A stretch of DNA of 64,000 nt from JAJXWB01 sp037044955 (GTDB lineage Bacteria > Pseudomonadota > Alphaproteobacteria > Rhizobiales > Beijerinckiaceae), in assembly GCA_037044955.1 (NCBI GenBank), contig JBAOHX010000004.1:248001-312000 (forward strand), written 5' to 3'. Positions 51,659-64,000 of the stretch are shown here, in pieces. The notes beneath the pieces were generated by a model, which saw only the letters and a program-made list of their open reading frames with translations, was not told where the DNA came from and searched no databases. The first letter of the stretch is position 1. Each line of letters opens with the position of its first letter. The translations under genes and the position numbers were made by a program.

Positions 51659-51737
51659 CGCCAGACTTTCGCCCGATTTTTCGCGTGTAAGCGGCGCGCC
51701 GAGCCGGGGCCTCGCTTCGGCCGATGGAGATTCGCAC

Positions 51738-52205
51738 GTGAAAGTCCTGAATTTGATTGGTATCGGCCTTGTCGGCCTGTCGCTGTCGGGCTGCGCCTCG
51801 ACCTCCGGCCCGCACGAGGCGGGCGGCACGGTTCTGGGCGCGGGCGCCGGCGCGATCGCCGGCGGCCTCATCGGCGGCGCGGTCGGCGGCTCCAGCGGCA
51901 CGGTCGTCGGCGCGGTCACCGGCGCGGCGATCGGCGGCCTGACCGGCAACGCCATCGGGCGCGATCTCGACGAGCAGGACCGCATGGCCGCCTACGAGGC
52001 GCAGGAAGCCGCCTTCGAATCGGGCAAGCGCCGTCCCTGGCGCGGCCAGCGCGCCTACGGCTACATCGAGCCCGGCGTGGAATTCGACGACACGCGCGGC
52101 CATTGCCGCCGCTACACGCACCGCATCTACATCGATGGCCGTCCGCGCGCCGCCGAAGGCGTCGCCTGCCGTGGCCCTGATGGCGCATGGCAGATCGTGA
52201 GCTGA
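51738..52205 (+). CDS. Glycine-zipper outer-membrane lipoprotein (17-kDa antigen-like)
   Basis: A 155-residue lipoprotein: signal with lipobox GLSLSGC (Cys about residue 19), then a glycine-zipper stretch (LGAGAGAIAGGLIGGAVGGSSGTVVGAVTGAAIGGLTGNAIGRDLDEQDR), and a soluble C-terminal domain with HCRRYTHRIYIDGRPRAAEGVACRGPDGAWQIV. This is the 17-kDa surface-antigen fold common in alphaproteobacteria. GTG was preferred because it gives a proper signal peptide. A strong terminator follows. Confidence 0.87.
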   Translation: MKVLNLIGIGLVGLSLSGCASTSGPHEAGGTVLGAGAGAIAGGLIGGAVGGSSGTVVGAVTGAAIGGLTGNAIGRDLDEQDRMAAYEAQEAAFESGKRRPWRGQRAYGYIEPGVEFDDTRGHCRRYTHRIYIDGRPRAAEGVACRGPDGAWQIVS

Positions 52206-52229
52206 GCCGCTCCGGTTTCCGGGATCGAA

Positions 52230-52256
52230 GGCCGCTGCGCGCAGCGGCCTTTTTTT
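52230..52256 (+). terminator. Intrinsic terminator after the lipoprotein gene
   Basis: Perfect palindrome GGCCGCTGCGCGCAGCGGCC followed by seven T. Confidence 0.93.
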
Positions 52257-52359
52257 GTGGCCCTGTCTGAGACAATTCGCGCATTCCCTTGCGCGCCGAG
52301 GCAGGATAGACGGACGTAACGCCCGGCCACATTCGGGCATTCAACGCTAAGACCCCGCC

Positions 52360-52836
52360 ATGACCCGCAAGCAGCGCCGCCTCGTCTTCATCGCCGCCGC
52401 CCTCGCGGCGCTCGGCTGCGCGCTCGGCCTCGTGCTGTTCGCCATGCGCGACAATATCGTCTTCTTCTATTCGCCGACCGAGCTGGCGGCCAAGCAACTG
52501 GCGCCGGGAACGCGCGTGCGCGTCGGCGGCCTGGTGAAGGACGGCTCGCTGGTGCGCGGCGCGGGCAAGCAGGTGACCTTCGCCATCACCGACACCGGCG
52601 AGAAGGACGTGTCCGTGACCTATGACGGCATCCTGCCGGACCTTTTCCGCGAAGGGCAGGGCGTCGTGGCGGAAGGCGCGTTGGGCGACAAGGGAATCAT
52701 CAAGGCCGACAATGTGCTCGCCAAGCACGACGAACGCTACATGCCGCGCGAAGTCGCCGACGCCCTGAAGAAGCAGGGCGTCTGGAACGAGGGGCAGGCG
52801 GCCGCGAAGGGCGACGCGAAGCAGGGCGGCAAATGA
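52360..52836 (+). CDS. ccmE: Cytochrome c maturation heme chaperone CcmE
   Basis: A 158-residue membrane-anchored heme chaperone of the system I cytochrome c maturation pathway. One N-terminal transmembrane helix (LVFIAAALAALGCALGLVLFAM) is followed by the periplasmic OB-fold (PGTRVRVGGLVKDGSLVRGAGKQVTFAITD) and the heme-binding histidine in NVLAKHDERYMP (about residue 128). Its stop overlaps ccmH (ATGA). The usual ccmI and ccmF genes are missing on either side. Confidence 0.95.
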   Translation: MTRKQRRLVFIAAALAALGCALGLVLFAMRDNIVFFYSPTELAAKQLAPGTRVRVGGLVKDGSLVRGAGKQVTFAITDTGEKDVSVTYDGILPDLFREGQGVVAEGALGDKGIIKADNVLAKHDERYMPREVADALKKQGVWNEGQAAAKGDAKQGGK

Positions 52837-53327
52837 CGCGCTTTCGTGTCGCTCTGCTCGGGCTGGCGATGGCGCTCGCCGCGCCGATGATCGCGCATGC
52901 GGTGCAGCCCGATGAAATCCTGCCCGACCCGGGCCTCGAGCATCGCGCCCGCGAAATCTCGGGCGGCGTGCGCTGCATGGTCTGCCAGAACGAGAACATC
53001 GACGATTCGAATGCGCCGCTGGCCCGCGACCTGCGCCTTCTGGTGCGCGAGCGCCTGAAGAAGGGCGACAGCGACGACCAGGTGCGCGACTATCTCGTCG
53101 CCCGCTATGGCGACTTCGTCCTGCTGAAGCCGCCGCTGCGCCCCTACACGCTGATCCTGTGGATCACGCCCGTGCTCGTGCTGCTGGGCGCGGCCGGCTT
53201 CACGATCGCGCGACTGCGCGCGCAGAAGCCTGCGCCCGTGGCGGCCCTGACCGAGGCGGAGCGCGCCGAACTCGCGCGCCTGGAAGGCGCGGGCGATCGC
53301 GCCGACGGCCCGATTACAAAAGCTTAA
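52833..53327 (+). CDS. ccmH: Cytochrome c maturation protein CcmH
   Basis: A 164-residue thiol oxidoreductase-type subunit reducing apocytochrome cysteines. A signal-anchor at the N-terminus, the active motif GVRCMVCQNENIDDSNAPLARDLRLLVRERLKKGDSDDQVRDYLVARYGDFVLLKPP with the RCxxC pair, and a second membrane helix (TLILWITPVLVLLGAAGFTIARL) are all present. The C-terminal tail is short. It is translationally coupled to ccmE. Confidence 0.95.
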   Translation: MTRFRVALLGLAMALAAPMIAHAVQPDEILPDPGLEHRAREISGGVRCMVCQNENIDDSNAPLARDLRLLVRERLKKGDSDDQVRDYLVARYGDFVLLKPPLRPYTLILWITPVLVLLGAAGFTIARLRAQKPAPVAALTEAERAELARLEGAGDRADGPITKA

Positions 53328-53410
53328 TCTCGCGGTCACGCGCGCGTAAGGGGCCCATCCCCATCTTCTCCCTCGACGGCGGGGCGTTCCCACTGAACGG
53401 AGAAGAATTC

Positions 53411-54937
53411 ATGACTGTCCGCAATCTCGAGCCTGTTCCCTCCGAAGGCTTCTCGCTGCCGCGTCCGCGCACGCGCGCCCGCGTCCTGCTGATGGGCGCC
53501 GTTTCCGCGCTGGCGCTCGGCGGCGCCGCGCTCAACACTTCCCTTGTCGCGCTTCCCGCCCACGCCGAAGCCCCGCTCAACCAGTCCATCGCCCCGGCCG
53601 GCCCGGCTTCCTTCGCCGATCTCGTCGACCGCGTGAAGGGCGCCGTCGTCTCGGTGCGCGTCAAGACCGTGCAGACCGCTTCGTCCGACGAGGACGGCCC
53701 CGGCATGCCGCACTTCGGCCAGGGCGATCCGATGGAGCGCTTCTTCAGGCAGTTCGGCGGTCGCGACCAGTTCCGCAACAAGCCGCAGAAGGGCGTGTCG
53801 CTCGGCTCCGGCTTCATCATTTCGGCCGACGGCTATGTCGTGACCAACAATCACGTCGTGCAGAACGCCTCCGACGTCGAGATCGTGCTCGACAACGGCA
53901 AGACGCTTGCCGCCAAGATCGTCGGCACGGACAAGAAGACCGACCTCGCGCTCCTCAAGATCAAGGACGCGGGAACCTATCCCTTCGTGCAGTTCGGAAC
54001 CAAGACGCCGCGCGTCGGCGACTGGGTTGTCGCGGTCGGCAATCCCTTCGGCCTCGGCGGCACGGTGACAGCCGGCATCGTCTCCGCGCGCGGGCGCGAT
54101 ATCGGCTCTGGCCCCTATGACGACTTCCTGCAGATCGACGCGCCGGTGAACCGCGGCAATTCCGGCGGCCCGACCTTCGACGCGACGGGCCAGGTGGTCG
54201 GCGTCAACACGGCGATCTTCTCGCCGTCCGGCGGCTCGGTCGGCATCGGCTTCGCAATCCCGGCGGACACCGCAAGACAGGTGGTCGGCGAACTGAAGGA
54301 CAAGGGCGTCGTCGCGCGCGGCTATATCGGCGTGCAGATCCAGCCGGTCACGCAGGACATCGCCGACGGCCTCGGGTTGAAGGACACCAAGGGCGCGCTG
54401 GTGGCGGAAGCCAAGAGCGGGCCTGCGGCGGACGCCGGCGTGAAATCCGGCGACGTGATCGTCGCGGTCAACGGCGAGAAGATCGACGGCCCGCGTGAAC
54501 TGTCGCGCAAGATCGCCGGCATCGGCCCCGACAAGAAGATCGAGCTGACCTTTTTGCGCGGTGGGTCCGAAAAGACAGCTTCCGTGACGCTGGCCAAGAT
54601 GCCGGATCAGCGCGAGGCGAAAGCCGAGACGCCCGACGCCGCCGGACCCGCCTCGCTGTCGAGCTACGGCCTCGAGCTTGCGCCGGCCGCGGCCGTGCCC
54701 GGCGCCGGCAAGACCGGCGTCGTGGTGGCCGACATCGACCCCGATGGCGCGGGCGCCCAGAAGGGCCTGCGCACCGGCGACGTCATCCTCGAGGCGGCGG
54801 GCAAGCCCGTCTCCACCCCCGCGCAGGTCGTGGCCGCGATCAAGGATGCGCGCGCCGAGGGCCAGAAGGCCGTGCTGCTGCGCGTGAAGAGCGGCGACGC
54901 CACGCGCTTCGTGGCGCTGGCGACCCGCGCCTCGTAA
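53411..54937 (+). CDS. degP: Do-family periplasmic serine protease/chaperone
   Basis: A 508-residue HtrA/DegP-type protein. A long signal sequence (RARVLLMGAVSALALGGAALNTSLVALPAHA) leads to the trypsin-like domain: His in VVTNNHVVQNA, Asp in KKTDLALLK, Ser in NRGNSGGPTFD. Two PDZ domains follow (about residues 300-395 and 430-505), marked by RGYIGVQIQ and GLRTGDVILEAAGKPVS. Position after ccmH matches the Hyphomicrobiales order. A terminator separates it from the next two-component system. Degrades or refolds damaged envelope proteins. Confidence 0.94.
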   Translation: MTVRNLEPVPSEGFSLPRPRTRARVLLMGAVSALALGGAALNTSLVALPAHAEAPLNQSIAPAGPASFADLVDRVKGAVVSVRVKTVQTASSDEDGPGMPHFGQGDPMERFFRQFGGRDQFRNKPQKGVSLGSGFIISADGYVVTNNHVVQNASDVEIVLDNGKTLAAKIVGTDKKTDLALLKIKDAGTYPFVQFGTKTPRVGDWVVAVGNPFGLGGTVTAGIVSARGRDIGSGPYDDFLQIDAPVNRGNSGGPTFDATGQVVGVNTAIFSPSGGSVGIGFAIPADTARQVVGELKDKGVVARGYIGVQIQPVTQDIADGLGLKDTKGALVAEAKSGPAADAGVKSGDVIVAVNGEKIDGPRELSRKIAGIGPDKKIELTFLRGGSEKTASVTLAKMPDQREAKAETPDAAGPASLSSYGLELAPAAAVPGAGKTGVVVADIDPDGAGAQKGLRTGDVILEAAGKPVSTPAQVVAAIKDARAEGQKAVLLRVKSGDATRFVALATRAS

Positions 54938-54985
54938 GAGCGCCCATTCGCGATCGCGGTCCGCCCCGACCGCGATTTCGATGAA

Positions 54986-55020
54986 CGGCAGGCCGAGCCC
55001 CCTTCCGGCCTGCCGTTTTT
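54986..55020 (+). terminator. Intrinsic terminator after degP
   Basis: Stem CGGCAGGCC / GGCCTGCCG around a 12-base loop, then a T-run. Confidence 0.92.
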
Positions 55021-55036
55021 TATTCGGAGCGGCTAT

Positions 55037-55729
55037 ATGTCGGACATGCGACTTCTCGTTATCGAAGACGATTCCGAAGCGGCCGCCTATCTCGTGAAGG
55101 CTTTTCGCGAGCAGGGCCACCTCGCCGATCACGCCGCCGACGGTCTCGACGGCTATGCGCGCGCCTCCGAGGGCGACTACGACGTTCTGATCGTCGACCG
55201 CATGTTGCCCAAGCTCGACGGCCTGTCGCTGATCTCGAGCCTGCGCGCGCAGAAGATCGAGACGCCCGTCCTGATTCTGTCCGCCCTCGGGCAGGTGGAC
55301 GATCGCGTGAAGGGGCTTCGCGCCGGCGGCGACGACTATCTGCCCAAGCCCTACGCCTTCTCGGAGCTGCTCGCGCGCGTGGAAGCGCTCGGCCGTCGCA
55401 AGGGCGGGGCGGGCGCGCAGGAGACCGTCTATCGCGTCGCCGATCTCGAACTCGACCGGCTCGCCCACAAGCTCACGCGCGGCGCCAAGGAAATCCCGCT
55501 GCAGCCGCGCGAGTTCCGCCTGCTCGAATATCTGATGAAGCACGCGGGGCAGGTGGTGACGCGCACCATGCTGCTCGAAAACGTATGGGACTATCACTTC
55601 GATCCGCAGACCAACGTGATCGACGTGCACATCTCGCGCCTGCGCTCCAAGATCGACAAGGGCCATGAGCCGCCGCTGCTGCACACGATCCGCGGCGCCG
55701 GCTACATGATCCGCGACGGCGCGGCGTGA
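55037..55729 (+). CDS. OmpR-family response regulator (second two-component system)
   Basis: A 230-residue regulator. The receiver domain has its acceptor Asp in YDVLIVDRMLPKLDG and Lys in DDYLPKPYAF; the winged helix includes LQPREFRLLEYLMKHAGQVVTRTMLLENVWDYHFDPQTNVIDVHISRLRSKID. Its stop overlaps the kinase start (GTGA). The target genes are unknown. It is close in type to TctD/QseB regulators. It starts directly after the degP terminator. Confidence 0.9.
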   Translation: MSDMRLLVIEDDSEAAAYLVKAFREQGHLADHAADGLDGYARASEGDYDVLIVDRMLPKLDGLSLISSLRAQKIETPVLILSALGQVDDRVKGLRAGGDDYLPKPYAFSELLARVEALGRRKGGAGAQETVYRVADLELDRLAHKLTRGAKEIPLQPREFRLLEYLMKHAGQVVTRTMLLENVWDYHFDPQTNVIDVHISRLRSKIDKGHEPPLLHTIRGAGYMIRDGAA

Positions 55730-57139
55730 GCGCGCTCGTCAAACTCTTCCGCACCACGGCCTTCAAGCTCGCGGTCGTCTATTCCCTCGTCTTCGCGGTG
55801 GCCGCGAGCCTCGTCGTCATGAATGTCGGCCGCAACGTGCGCGGCGTTCTGGAAGACCAGATTTCCGAAACCATCGACGCGGATATCCGTGGCCTCTCGG
55901 ATCAATATGCGCAGGGCGGCGTGCAGCAGATCGTGCAGTCGATCGAACGGCGCATTCGCCAGCCCGGCGGCGACATCTATCTCCTGACCACCTTCGCCGG
56001 CGAGCCGATCGTCGGCAATGTCGCCTCGCTGCCGACCGCGACCATTTCGAGCGAAGGCCTGGTCGAAACCACCTATCAACGGCCGAACGAGAAGGAGGCG
56101 CGCCGCCGCGCGCTGGCGCGCGTTTTCGTCCTGCCCGGCAATTATCGCCTGCTCGTCGGCCACGACGTCGAGGAACTCGAACGCCTGCGCAAGATATTGC
56201 GGCGCGCGCTGAGCAATTCGCTCATCTGGCTGGTGGCGATCGGCGCCATCGGCGGTCTTGTTGTCGCGCGCCGCGTGCTCATCCGCGTCGACGCCATGTC
56301 GGAATCGGCCGCGGTCATCATGCGCGGCGACCTGTCGAAGCGCCTGCCGGTCGCAGGCTCGGGCGACGAGATCGATCGCCTTGCGGAAAATCTCAACGCC
56401 ATGCTGGCGCGCATCGAGGCGCTGCTGCGCGGCATGAAGGAGGTTTCCGACAATATCGCGCACGATCTGCGCACGCCGCTCACCCGATTACGCAACAACG
56501 CCGACATGGCGCTGCGCCAGAGCGGCGATGCCGGCGCGCTGCACGAGACGCTGGAAAAAGTGATCGGCGAGGCCGACGGCCTCATGCGCATCTTCGATGC
56601 GCTGCTGACCATCGCGCGCGCCGAGTCCGGCAGCGGCCCGAAGATGGAGACGCTCGATATCAGCCGCGTCGCGGAAGATGTCGCCGAACTCTACGAAGCG
56701 GCGGCCGAGGAGCGCGGCCTCGTCTTTGCGGCCGCCATCGAGCCCGGCCTGCTCGTGCGCGGCAATCGCGAGTTGATCGCCCAGTCGCTCGCCAACCTGC
56801 TCGACAATGGTTTGAAATATGGAACGCCGACCGTCTCGGGCGTCGCGCCGGAATTGCGCCTGGCGCTGCGCCGTCAGGGTCAACTCGTCCGGCTGTCGGT
56901 CGAAGATCGCGGGCCCGGCGTGCCGGCCGCCGACCGCGATCGCGTGCTCGGCCGCTTCGTGCGGCTCGAAGCCTCCCGCACTCTGCCGGGCTCCGGCCTC
57001 GGCCTGTCGCTTGCTGCGGCAATAGCGCATCTCCACGGCGGCGTCCTGCGGCTCGAAGACAATGCGCCGGGCCTGCGCGCCGTGCTAGAAATTCCCACGA
57101 CGGCCTCGGCGCCGCAAAATCGGCTGGGAGACAGGACGC

Positions 57140-57156
<17 letters not shown>
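55726..57156 (+). CDS. HAMP-domain sensor histidine kinase
   Basis: A 476-residue kinase starting at GTG inside the regulator's stop. Two transmembrane helices (about residues 10-30 and 160-180) enclose a periplasmic domain; HAMP follows (RVDAMSESAAVIMRGDLSKRLPVAGSGDEIDRLAENLNAM), the H-box is NIAHDLRTPLTRLRNN, and the ATPase domain has SLANLLDNGLKYG, VEDRGPGVPAADRDRV and LPGSGLGLSLAAAI. It is paired with the upstream regulator and overlaps glnE by 17 bases. Confidence 0.9.
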
Positions 57157-60062
<2,906 letters not shown>

Positions 60063-60085
<23 letters not shown>

Positions 60086-62372
60086 CGGGCGTCTCGATGG
60101 GCGCGGGCAGGTGGAAGTGCACGATGGTGCCGCGCCCCGGCCTGGAGCGCACCTTCAGCCGCCCCTGATGGAGCGAGATCAGCGAATGCGCGATGGCGAG
60201 GCCGAGGCCCGAGCCGCGCATGCCGTTGTCGACGTTCGAATGAAACTGCTCGAACGGCTTGCCGATGCGCTGAACGCATTCGCGCGTCATGCCCGGTCCG
60301 TTGTCGGCGACATATATGTTGATCCCGGCGTGCGAGCTTCTCAGCCGGATCGAGATGGCGCCATCGGCGCCCGTGAACTTGATCGCATTGCGCAGGACGA
60401 TGCCGAGCGATTTCTCGATCGCCGCGCGGTCGCCGAAAAAGCCCAGTTTCTCCGGGCCGCGCGCCTCGATCGCGATCGCCTTGTCGGCCGCCGCATGCTC
60501 GACGCGCCGCGCAGCCGACTGCACGCTCTGCGCCAGGTCGAACGGTTTTGCCTCGATGGAAATCTGGCCCGCGTCGAGACGCGACATGTCGAGCACGTCT
60601 GAAATGACGCCGAGCAGATAGTCGCCGCTTTCCTTTATGTGCCCGCTGTAATCAGCGTATTTGTCCGAGCCGAGCGGGCCGAAAACCTGCGCCTGCATCA
60701 TTTCCGAAAAGCCGATGATGGCGTTGAGCGGCGTGCGCAACTCGTGGCTCATGTTGGCGAGGAATTCGGTCTTCGCGCGGTTCGAGCTTTCGGCGTTCGC
60801 CTTTTCCTCGAGATATTTTTCCGCCAGTTCCGCCAGCTCCCGCGCCTGTCGCTCGAGCGCCTGCCGCGATTTGCGCAGGTCGATCACCGTCGCGGTCAGG
60901 CGCCGTTCGGAATCCAGCAATTGTTCTTCGTGTTTCTTGAGCTGCGTGATGTCGGTGCCGATCGAGACATAGCCGCCGTCGCCGGTGCGACGCTCGTTCA
61001 CCTGCAGCCAGCGTCCGTCGACAAGCCGCGCCTCGTAGGTGCGGGCGGCGGCGCCCGGCCGTTCGCCAAGCGCGATCTGCGTCTGGATCAGCGGCGGCGA
61101 TCCGGCGGCCATCACATGCGCATAGGGCTTGCCGACGGCGGCGGTGGCGTCGCACAGGCCGTGCAATGTGCGGAATTTTGAATTGCTCATCACGAGCCGG
61201 TTGTCGGAATCCCAGAGTACGAAGGCTTCCGAGATCGTTTCGATCGCGTCGCGCAGGCGCGCGTCGTGACGTTCCGTATGTTCGGCAAGCGCCTTTTGCT
61301 CGGTGATGTCGATGACGATGCCGATCAATCGCGGACCCTCGCCGGGCATGGCGTCGACGATTTCGGCGCGCGCGCGCAGCCATATCCATTCGTGGCGCGC
61401 ATTGCGGATGCGGAATTCGCTTTCCAGCGCCTGAGCCTTCTTGGCGGCGAGCGACTCGGCCATCGAGGCGAGGTCCGTGTCGCCGGCATGCATGAGGGCC
61501 GTCAGTTCCCCGAAGGACATGAACCGGTCTTGCGGCTCCATGCCGAGAATTTCGTACATGGATTGCGACCAGTAGATGCGGCCGCGCGCGATGTCCCAGT
61601 CCCACAGCCCGCAACGGCCACGGCTGAGCGCGGCGTCCATGCGCCGGCGCAGACGCTCGCTCACTTCGTCGGCGTCGCGGGTGCGGCCGGCCTGCCAGTA
61701 ATAGGCGGCGACGACCAGCGCGAGCAGAAGGCCCGTCGATCCCAGCAGGACGTCGGCGCGGATCATGTTGGCGCGCGCTTCGGCCACCGCATCCTCGAAC
61801 GTATGGACGACGGCGAGCTGGCCGAGCGGCGCGTGCAGGTTGCGGACGGTGGCGAAAGCGCGAACGCCGTTCGCCAGCGCGATCTGCATCACGCCCGCTT
61901 TTTCGGCGAGAACGGCCACGGGCTCGCCATGGCCCAGCACGTCGGCGAGCGTCTTCGGTCCGTTCGCCTGCTTCGGAAAATAATCGAGAATCGCGCCCGA
62001 GGGGTCCGTCACGAAAATGCGACGCCCGCGCGCCAGCGACCGGCCCGGCGCCACGTCGGTCAACGCCACGCCGCCGTCCTTGCCGAGCAGCGCAATGGCT
62101 GCGCCGCGCAAATTGTGTTCGATGGCGGAGGCGACGATCTCGAGATCGGAATTGGCGTCGCTCAGCGCGTCTTCGCGCACGCGCGTCGAGATGAAGGCGG
62201 CGGCGACAGTCAGCGAAACGAGAAACAGGATCGCCATGGCGACGACGCCACGTCGAAACCAGGGCTCGACTCGATGCAGGGCTTCCGGTTCGGGAAAAAA
62301 TCTTCCCGACACCGCGCCCCGGCTGCGCGTCCGCCCACGCGCAAGCACGCTGGCTGCGTCTGCACGCGCCAT
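60063..62372 (-). CDS. Large PAS-domain membrane histidine kinase
   Basis: A ~769-residue sensor kinase. Two transmembrane helices (about residues 45-65 and 205-225) bound an extracytoplasmic sensor region, followed by PAS domains (DWDIARGRIYWSQSMYEILGMEPQDRF; RLRDAIETISEAFVLWDSDNRLVMSNSKF) and PAC-like segments. The HisKA H-box is FLANMSHELRTPLNAIIGFSEMM and the ATPase domain has LRNAIKFTGADGAI, VADNGPGMTREC and GSGLGLAIAHSLI. The start MARADAASVL was preferred; an in-frame upstream start would add 22 residues of uncertain reading. No cognate regulator is adjacent; it may signal to a distant partner. Confidence 0.9.
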
Positions 62373-62542
62373 GGATGGCCCCCTCGATTCAGTCCGTTGA
62401 CCGGGGCCATGTGCCGCATCGCCCCGAATCGAATTCATCTGAATCCCGGGACGGCGATTTGTCCAGAGCGATTAACAGGAGATGAATCAGATTTTTCCGG
62501 TCCGCCCGAAATCGCGCGAACGGACTACGAACAATTGGTTAA

Positions 62543-63925
62543 TTATGCCGCCTGCATCGGCTCGGCATGGCCGACCACGCGGCAAACGTCGTCGCGCGCG
62601 GTCTTCAATCTGCGATCGACATCGTCGACGGCGTCGTGGACGCGCGTGACCGAGAGCGTCGGGTCGACGCGGCAATGGTAGTTGACCACGAGGCCGGCGT
62701 CGGTGCGCCGCACGCGCACATTGTGCACGTCGGACAGAAGCCCGCCGGTCGCGGCCTGTTCCGAAAGGTCCCTGGCGATCGCCGCGGTCAGCTCCGACGA
62801 AACGTCGCGGCCCTCGAGTTCGCGCGTTTCCAGCGGCTCGATATGCGTCTCGACCTCGACGTCATCGCCGAGTTCGTCCTGGACGGCGGTCTCGAGCCGC
62901 GTCGCGGCGTCGTGGGCCTCCCCGTGCGGCATCCGCCCGTCGAGTTCGAGATCGAGCGAGATGGAGCGGCGGCCGCCCACGTCTTGCACGGTCACATGGT
63001 GGATGGCGCGCTTCTGTCGCGCGGCGACGAGCAGGACGCGTTCGAGCGCGGTCTCGTCGTCGAGCGCGAGCGGCGTCGTCGTCAATGTCAGCTCCACCTC
63101 CGGCGCCTCGCGCTTGATGGCGGTGGTTGCAGCTTCGGTGATGCGCGCCACGCGCTCCTGCGGCAGGGTGCGGGCGACGCCGATGCCGATCTCGCCGATC
63201 ACCTGCGCGCCGGCGGGGCGCAGGCGCAGGAAATCGACCTGCACGACGCCGGGGACTGCCTCGACCGCGGCCCGCACGCGCTCCGTGAGACCTTCCGGCG
63301 CCGTATCGATCAGCGCATCGACCGTTCGCCGTCCAAGTCGATAGCCGGCGATGGCGACGAAGGCTGCGACGCCGAAGGCCGCGTAGGCGTCGGCTTGCGG
63401 ATAGCCGAAATAGGCGAAGGTCAGTCCGATCAGCACGAGCGCCGAGGCGACGAGATCGCTGGAAAAATGCAGCGCGTCGGCGGCGAGCGCGTCGCTGCGC
63501 GTTTCCTTGGCGATCCGCGTGAGCGAAATCCATCTGACGGCGTCGATGGCGATGGATGCGATCAGGACGATGAAGGCGATGGCCTTCGGCTCGACCGTGG
63601 CCACGCCCGAGATGAGACGATGCGTCGCCTCGATGACGACGAAGGCGGTGAGCGCGAAGAGCAAGCCCGTTTCGACCAGCGCCGCCAGCGACTCGTACTT
63701 GCCGTGGCCGTAGTGATGTTCGTCGTCGGCGGGCTTGTGCGCGGCCCGCACGGCGAGCCAGGTCAGGATGGTCGCGCCGGTATCGACCGCGGCATGGCCC
63801 GCCTCGGACATGAGGGCGAGAGAGCCGGACATGAGGCCAGCGACGAGCTTGCCGACGGTGATCGCCGCGCTGGCCCCGATCGAGGCGAGCGCTGCTTTTT
63901 CTTTCCTGGCGTGAAGATCGGACAT
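62543..63925 (-). CDS. Cation diffusion facilitator with extended tandem cytoplasmic domain
   Basis: A 460-residue metal efflux protein. Six transmembrane helices are expected in the first ~210 residues; metal-site residues are likely in EAGHAAVDTGATIL and ALHFSSDLVASALVL. The C-terminal part is unusually long (about 250 residues against ~90 in standard members): it contains a first ferredoxin-like domain (ERVRAAVEAVPGVVQVDFLRLRPAGAQVIGEIGIGVART) and a second repeat-like one (DLSEQAATGGLLSDVHNVRVRRTDAGLVVNYHCRVDPTLSVTRVHDAVDDVDRRL). The metal is not predictable. It diverges from the sequence at the window edge and follows the sensor kinase on the same strand by ~105 bases of spacing from its start. 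Confidence 0.9.
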   Translation of the reverse strand: MSDLHARKEKAALASIGASAAITVGKLVAGLMSGSLALMSEAGHAAVDTGATILTWLAVRAAHKPADDEHHYGHGKYESLAALVETGLLFALTAFVVIEATHRLISGVATVEPKAIAFIVLIASIAIDAVRWISLTRIAKETRSDALAADALHFSSDLVASALVLIGLTFAYFGYPQADAYAAFGVAAFVAIAGYRLGRRTVDALIDTAPEGLTERVRAAVEAVPGVVQVDFLRLRPAGAQVIGEIGIGVARTLPQERVARITEAATTAIKREAPEVELTLTTTPLALDDETALERVLLVAARQKRAIHHVTVQDVGGRRSISLDLELDGRMPHGEAHDAATRLETAVQDELGDDVEVETHIEPLETRELEGRDVSSELTAAIARDLSEQAATGGLLSDVHNVRVRRTDAGLVVNYHCRVDPTLSVTRVHDAVDDVDRRLKTARDDVCRVVGHAEPMQAA

Positions 63926-64000
63926 GGCTTTCCCGTGGCGCCCCGGCGGGCGTGGCCCGTCTAGGCCATGGCTGGGCTCGCCGCAAGTTTTCGCTTCCCT

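Noticed and set aside
53336..55684. 782-codon minus-strand open frame opposite degP and the regulator
   Set aside because: Spans two real genes and their terminator on the other strand; no family resemblance.

Overview
The window is GC-rich chromosomal DNA of an alphaproteobacterium, most likely of the order Hyphomicrobiales (Rhizobiales). Supporting signs are a MucR-type zinc-finger regulator, DUF1491, DUF6456, DUF5330 and DUF2336 proteins, a feuPQ-like / cytochrome c maturation / degP / glnE neighbourhood, CtrA-type TTAA-N7-TTAA boxes, and an RcGTA-like gene transfer agent (GTA) cluster. A Beijerinckiaceae/Methylocystaceae-like host is a guess. No tRNA, rRNA, CRISPR array, integrase or transposase was recognised.

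Layout. 1-29.3 kb holds ordinary chromosomal genes: an M20 peptidase (cut by the edge), a HerA-like ATPase, an envelope operon (glycosyltransferase, MurJ, HAD hydrolase), a ChbG-like deacetylase, a chemoreceptor preceded by a perfect CtrA box, Fe-SOD, oligopeptidase B, MsrB, MucR, SufE, a PAS histidine kinase with two CtrA-like boxes upstream, a class A penicillin-binding protein with two DUF1214/DUF1254-type genes, a small c-type cytochrome, a TonB-like protein and a large VWA-containing Tad-type protein.

29.5-49.2 kb is an almost complete GTA cluster in canonical order: small and large terminase, portal, prohead protease, capsid, head-tail connector and adaptor, DUF3168, tail tube, gp10, tail chaperone, a short tape measure, DUF2460, DUF2163, NlpC/P60, a ~1,300-residue hub, a DUF2793 fibre, then a lysis cassette (GH24 endolysin, holin-like protein, small unknown, lipoprotein). 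Four departures stand out. The portal carries a ~118-residue four-cysteine C-terminal extension followed by a DUF6968-like gene, which looks like a toxin-immunity-type cassette. A trypsin-like protease sits antisense between capsid and connector. A YdcH/DUF465 gene sits antisense between tape measure and DUF2460. The hub 3' end and fibre gene are broken by roughly twenty frame changes without obvious other decay.

49.2-64 kb is again core chromosome: PepSY protein plus FeuP/FeuQ-like two-component system, a glycine-zipper lipoprotein, ccmE-ccmH lacking the usual ccmI and ccmF, DegP, a second two-component system, GlnE, a large PAS sensor kinase and a cation diffusion facilitator.

Single-base frame breaks also occur in otherwise well conserved genes (HAD hydrolase, mucR, PBP1A, TerS, TerL, portal). 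These look more like sequence errors than biology, and the coordinates given span the restored genes.
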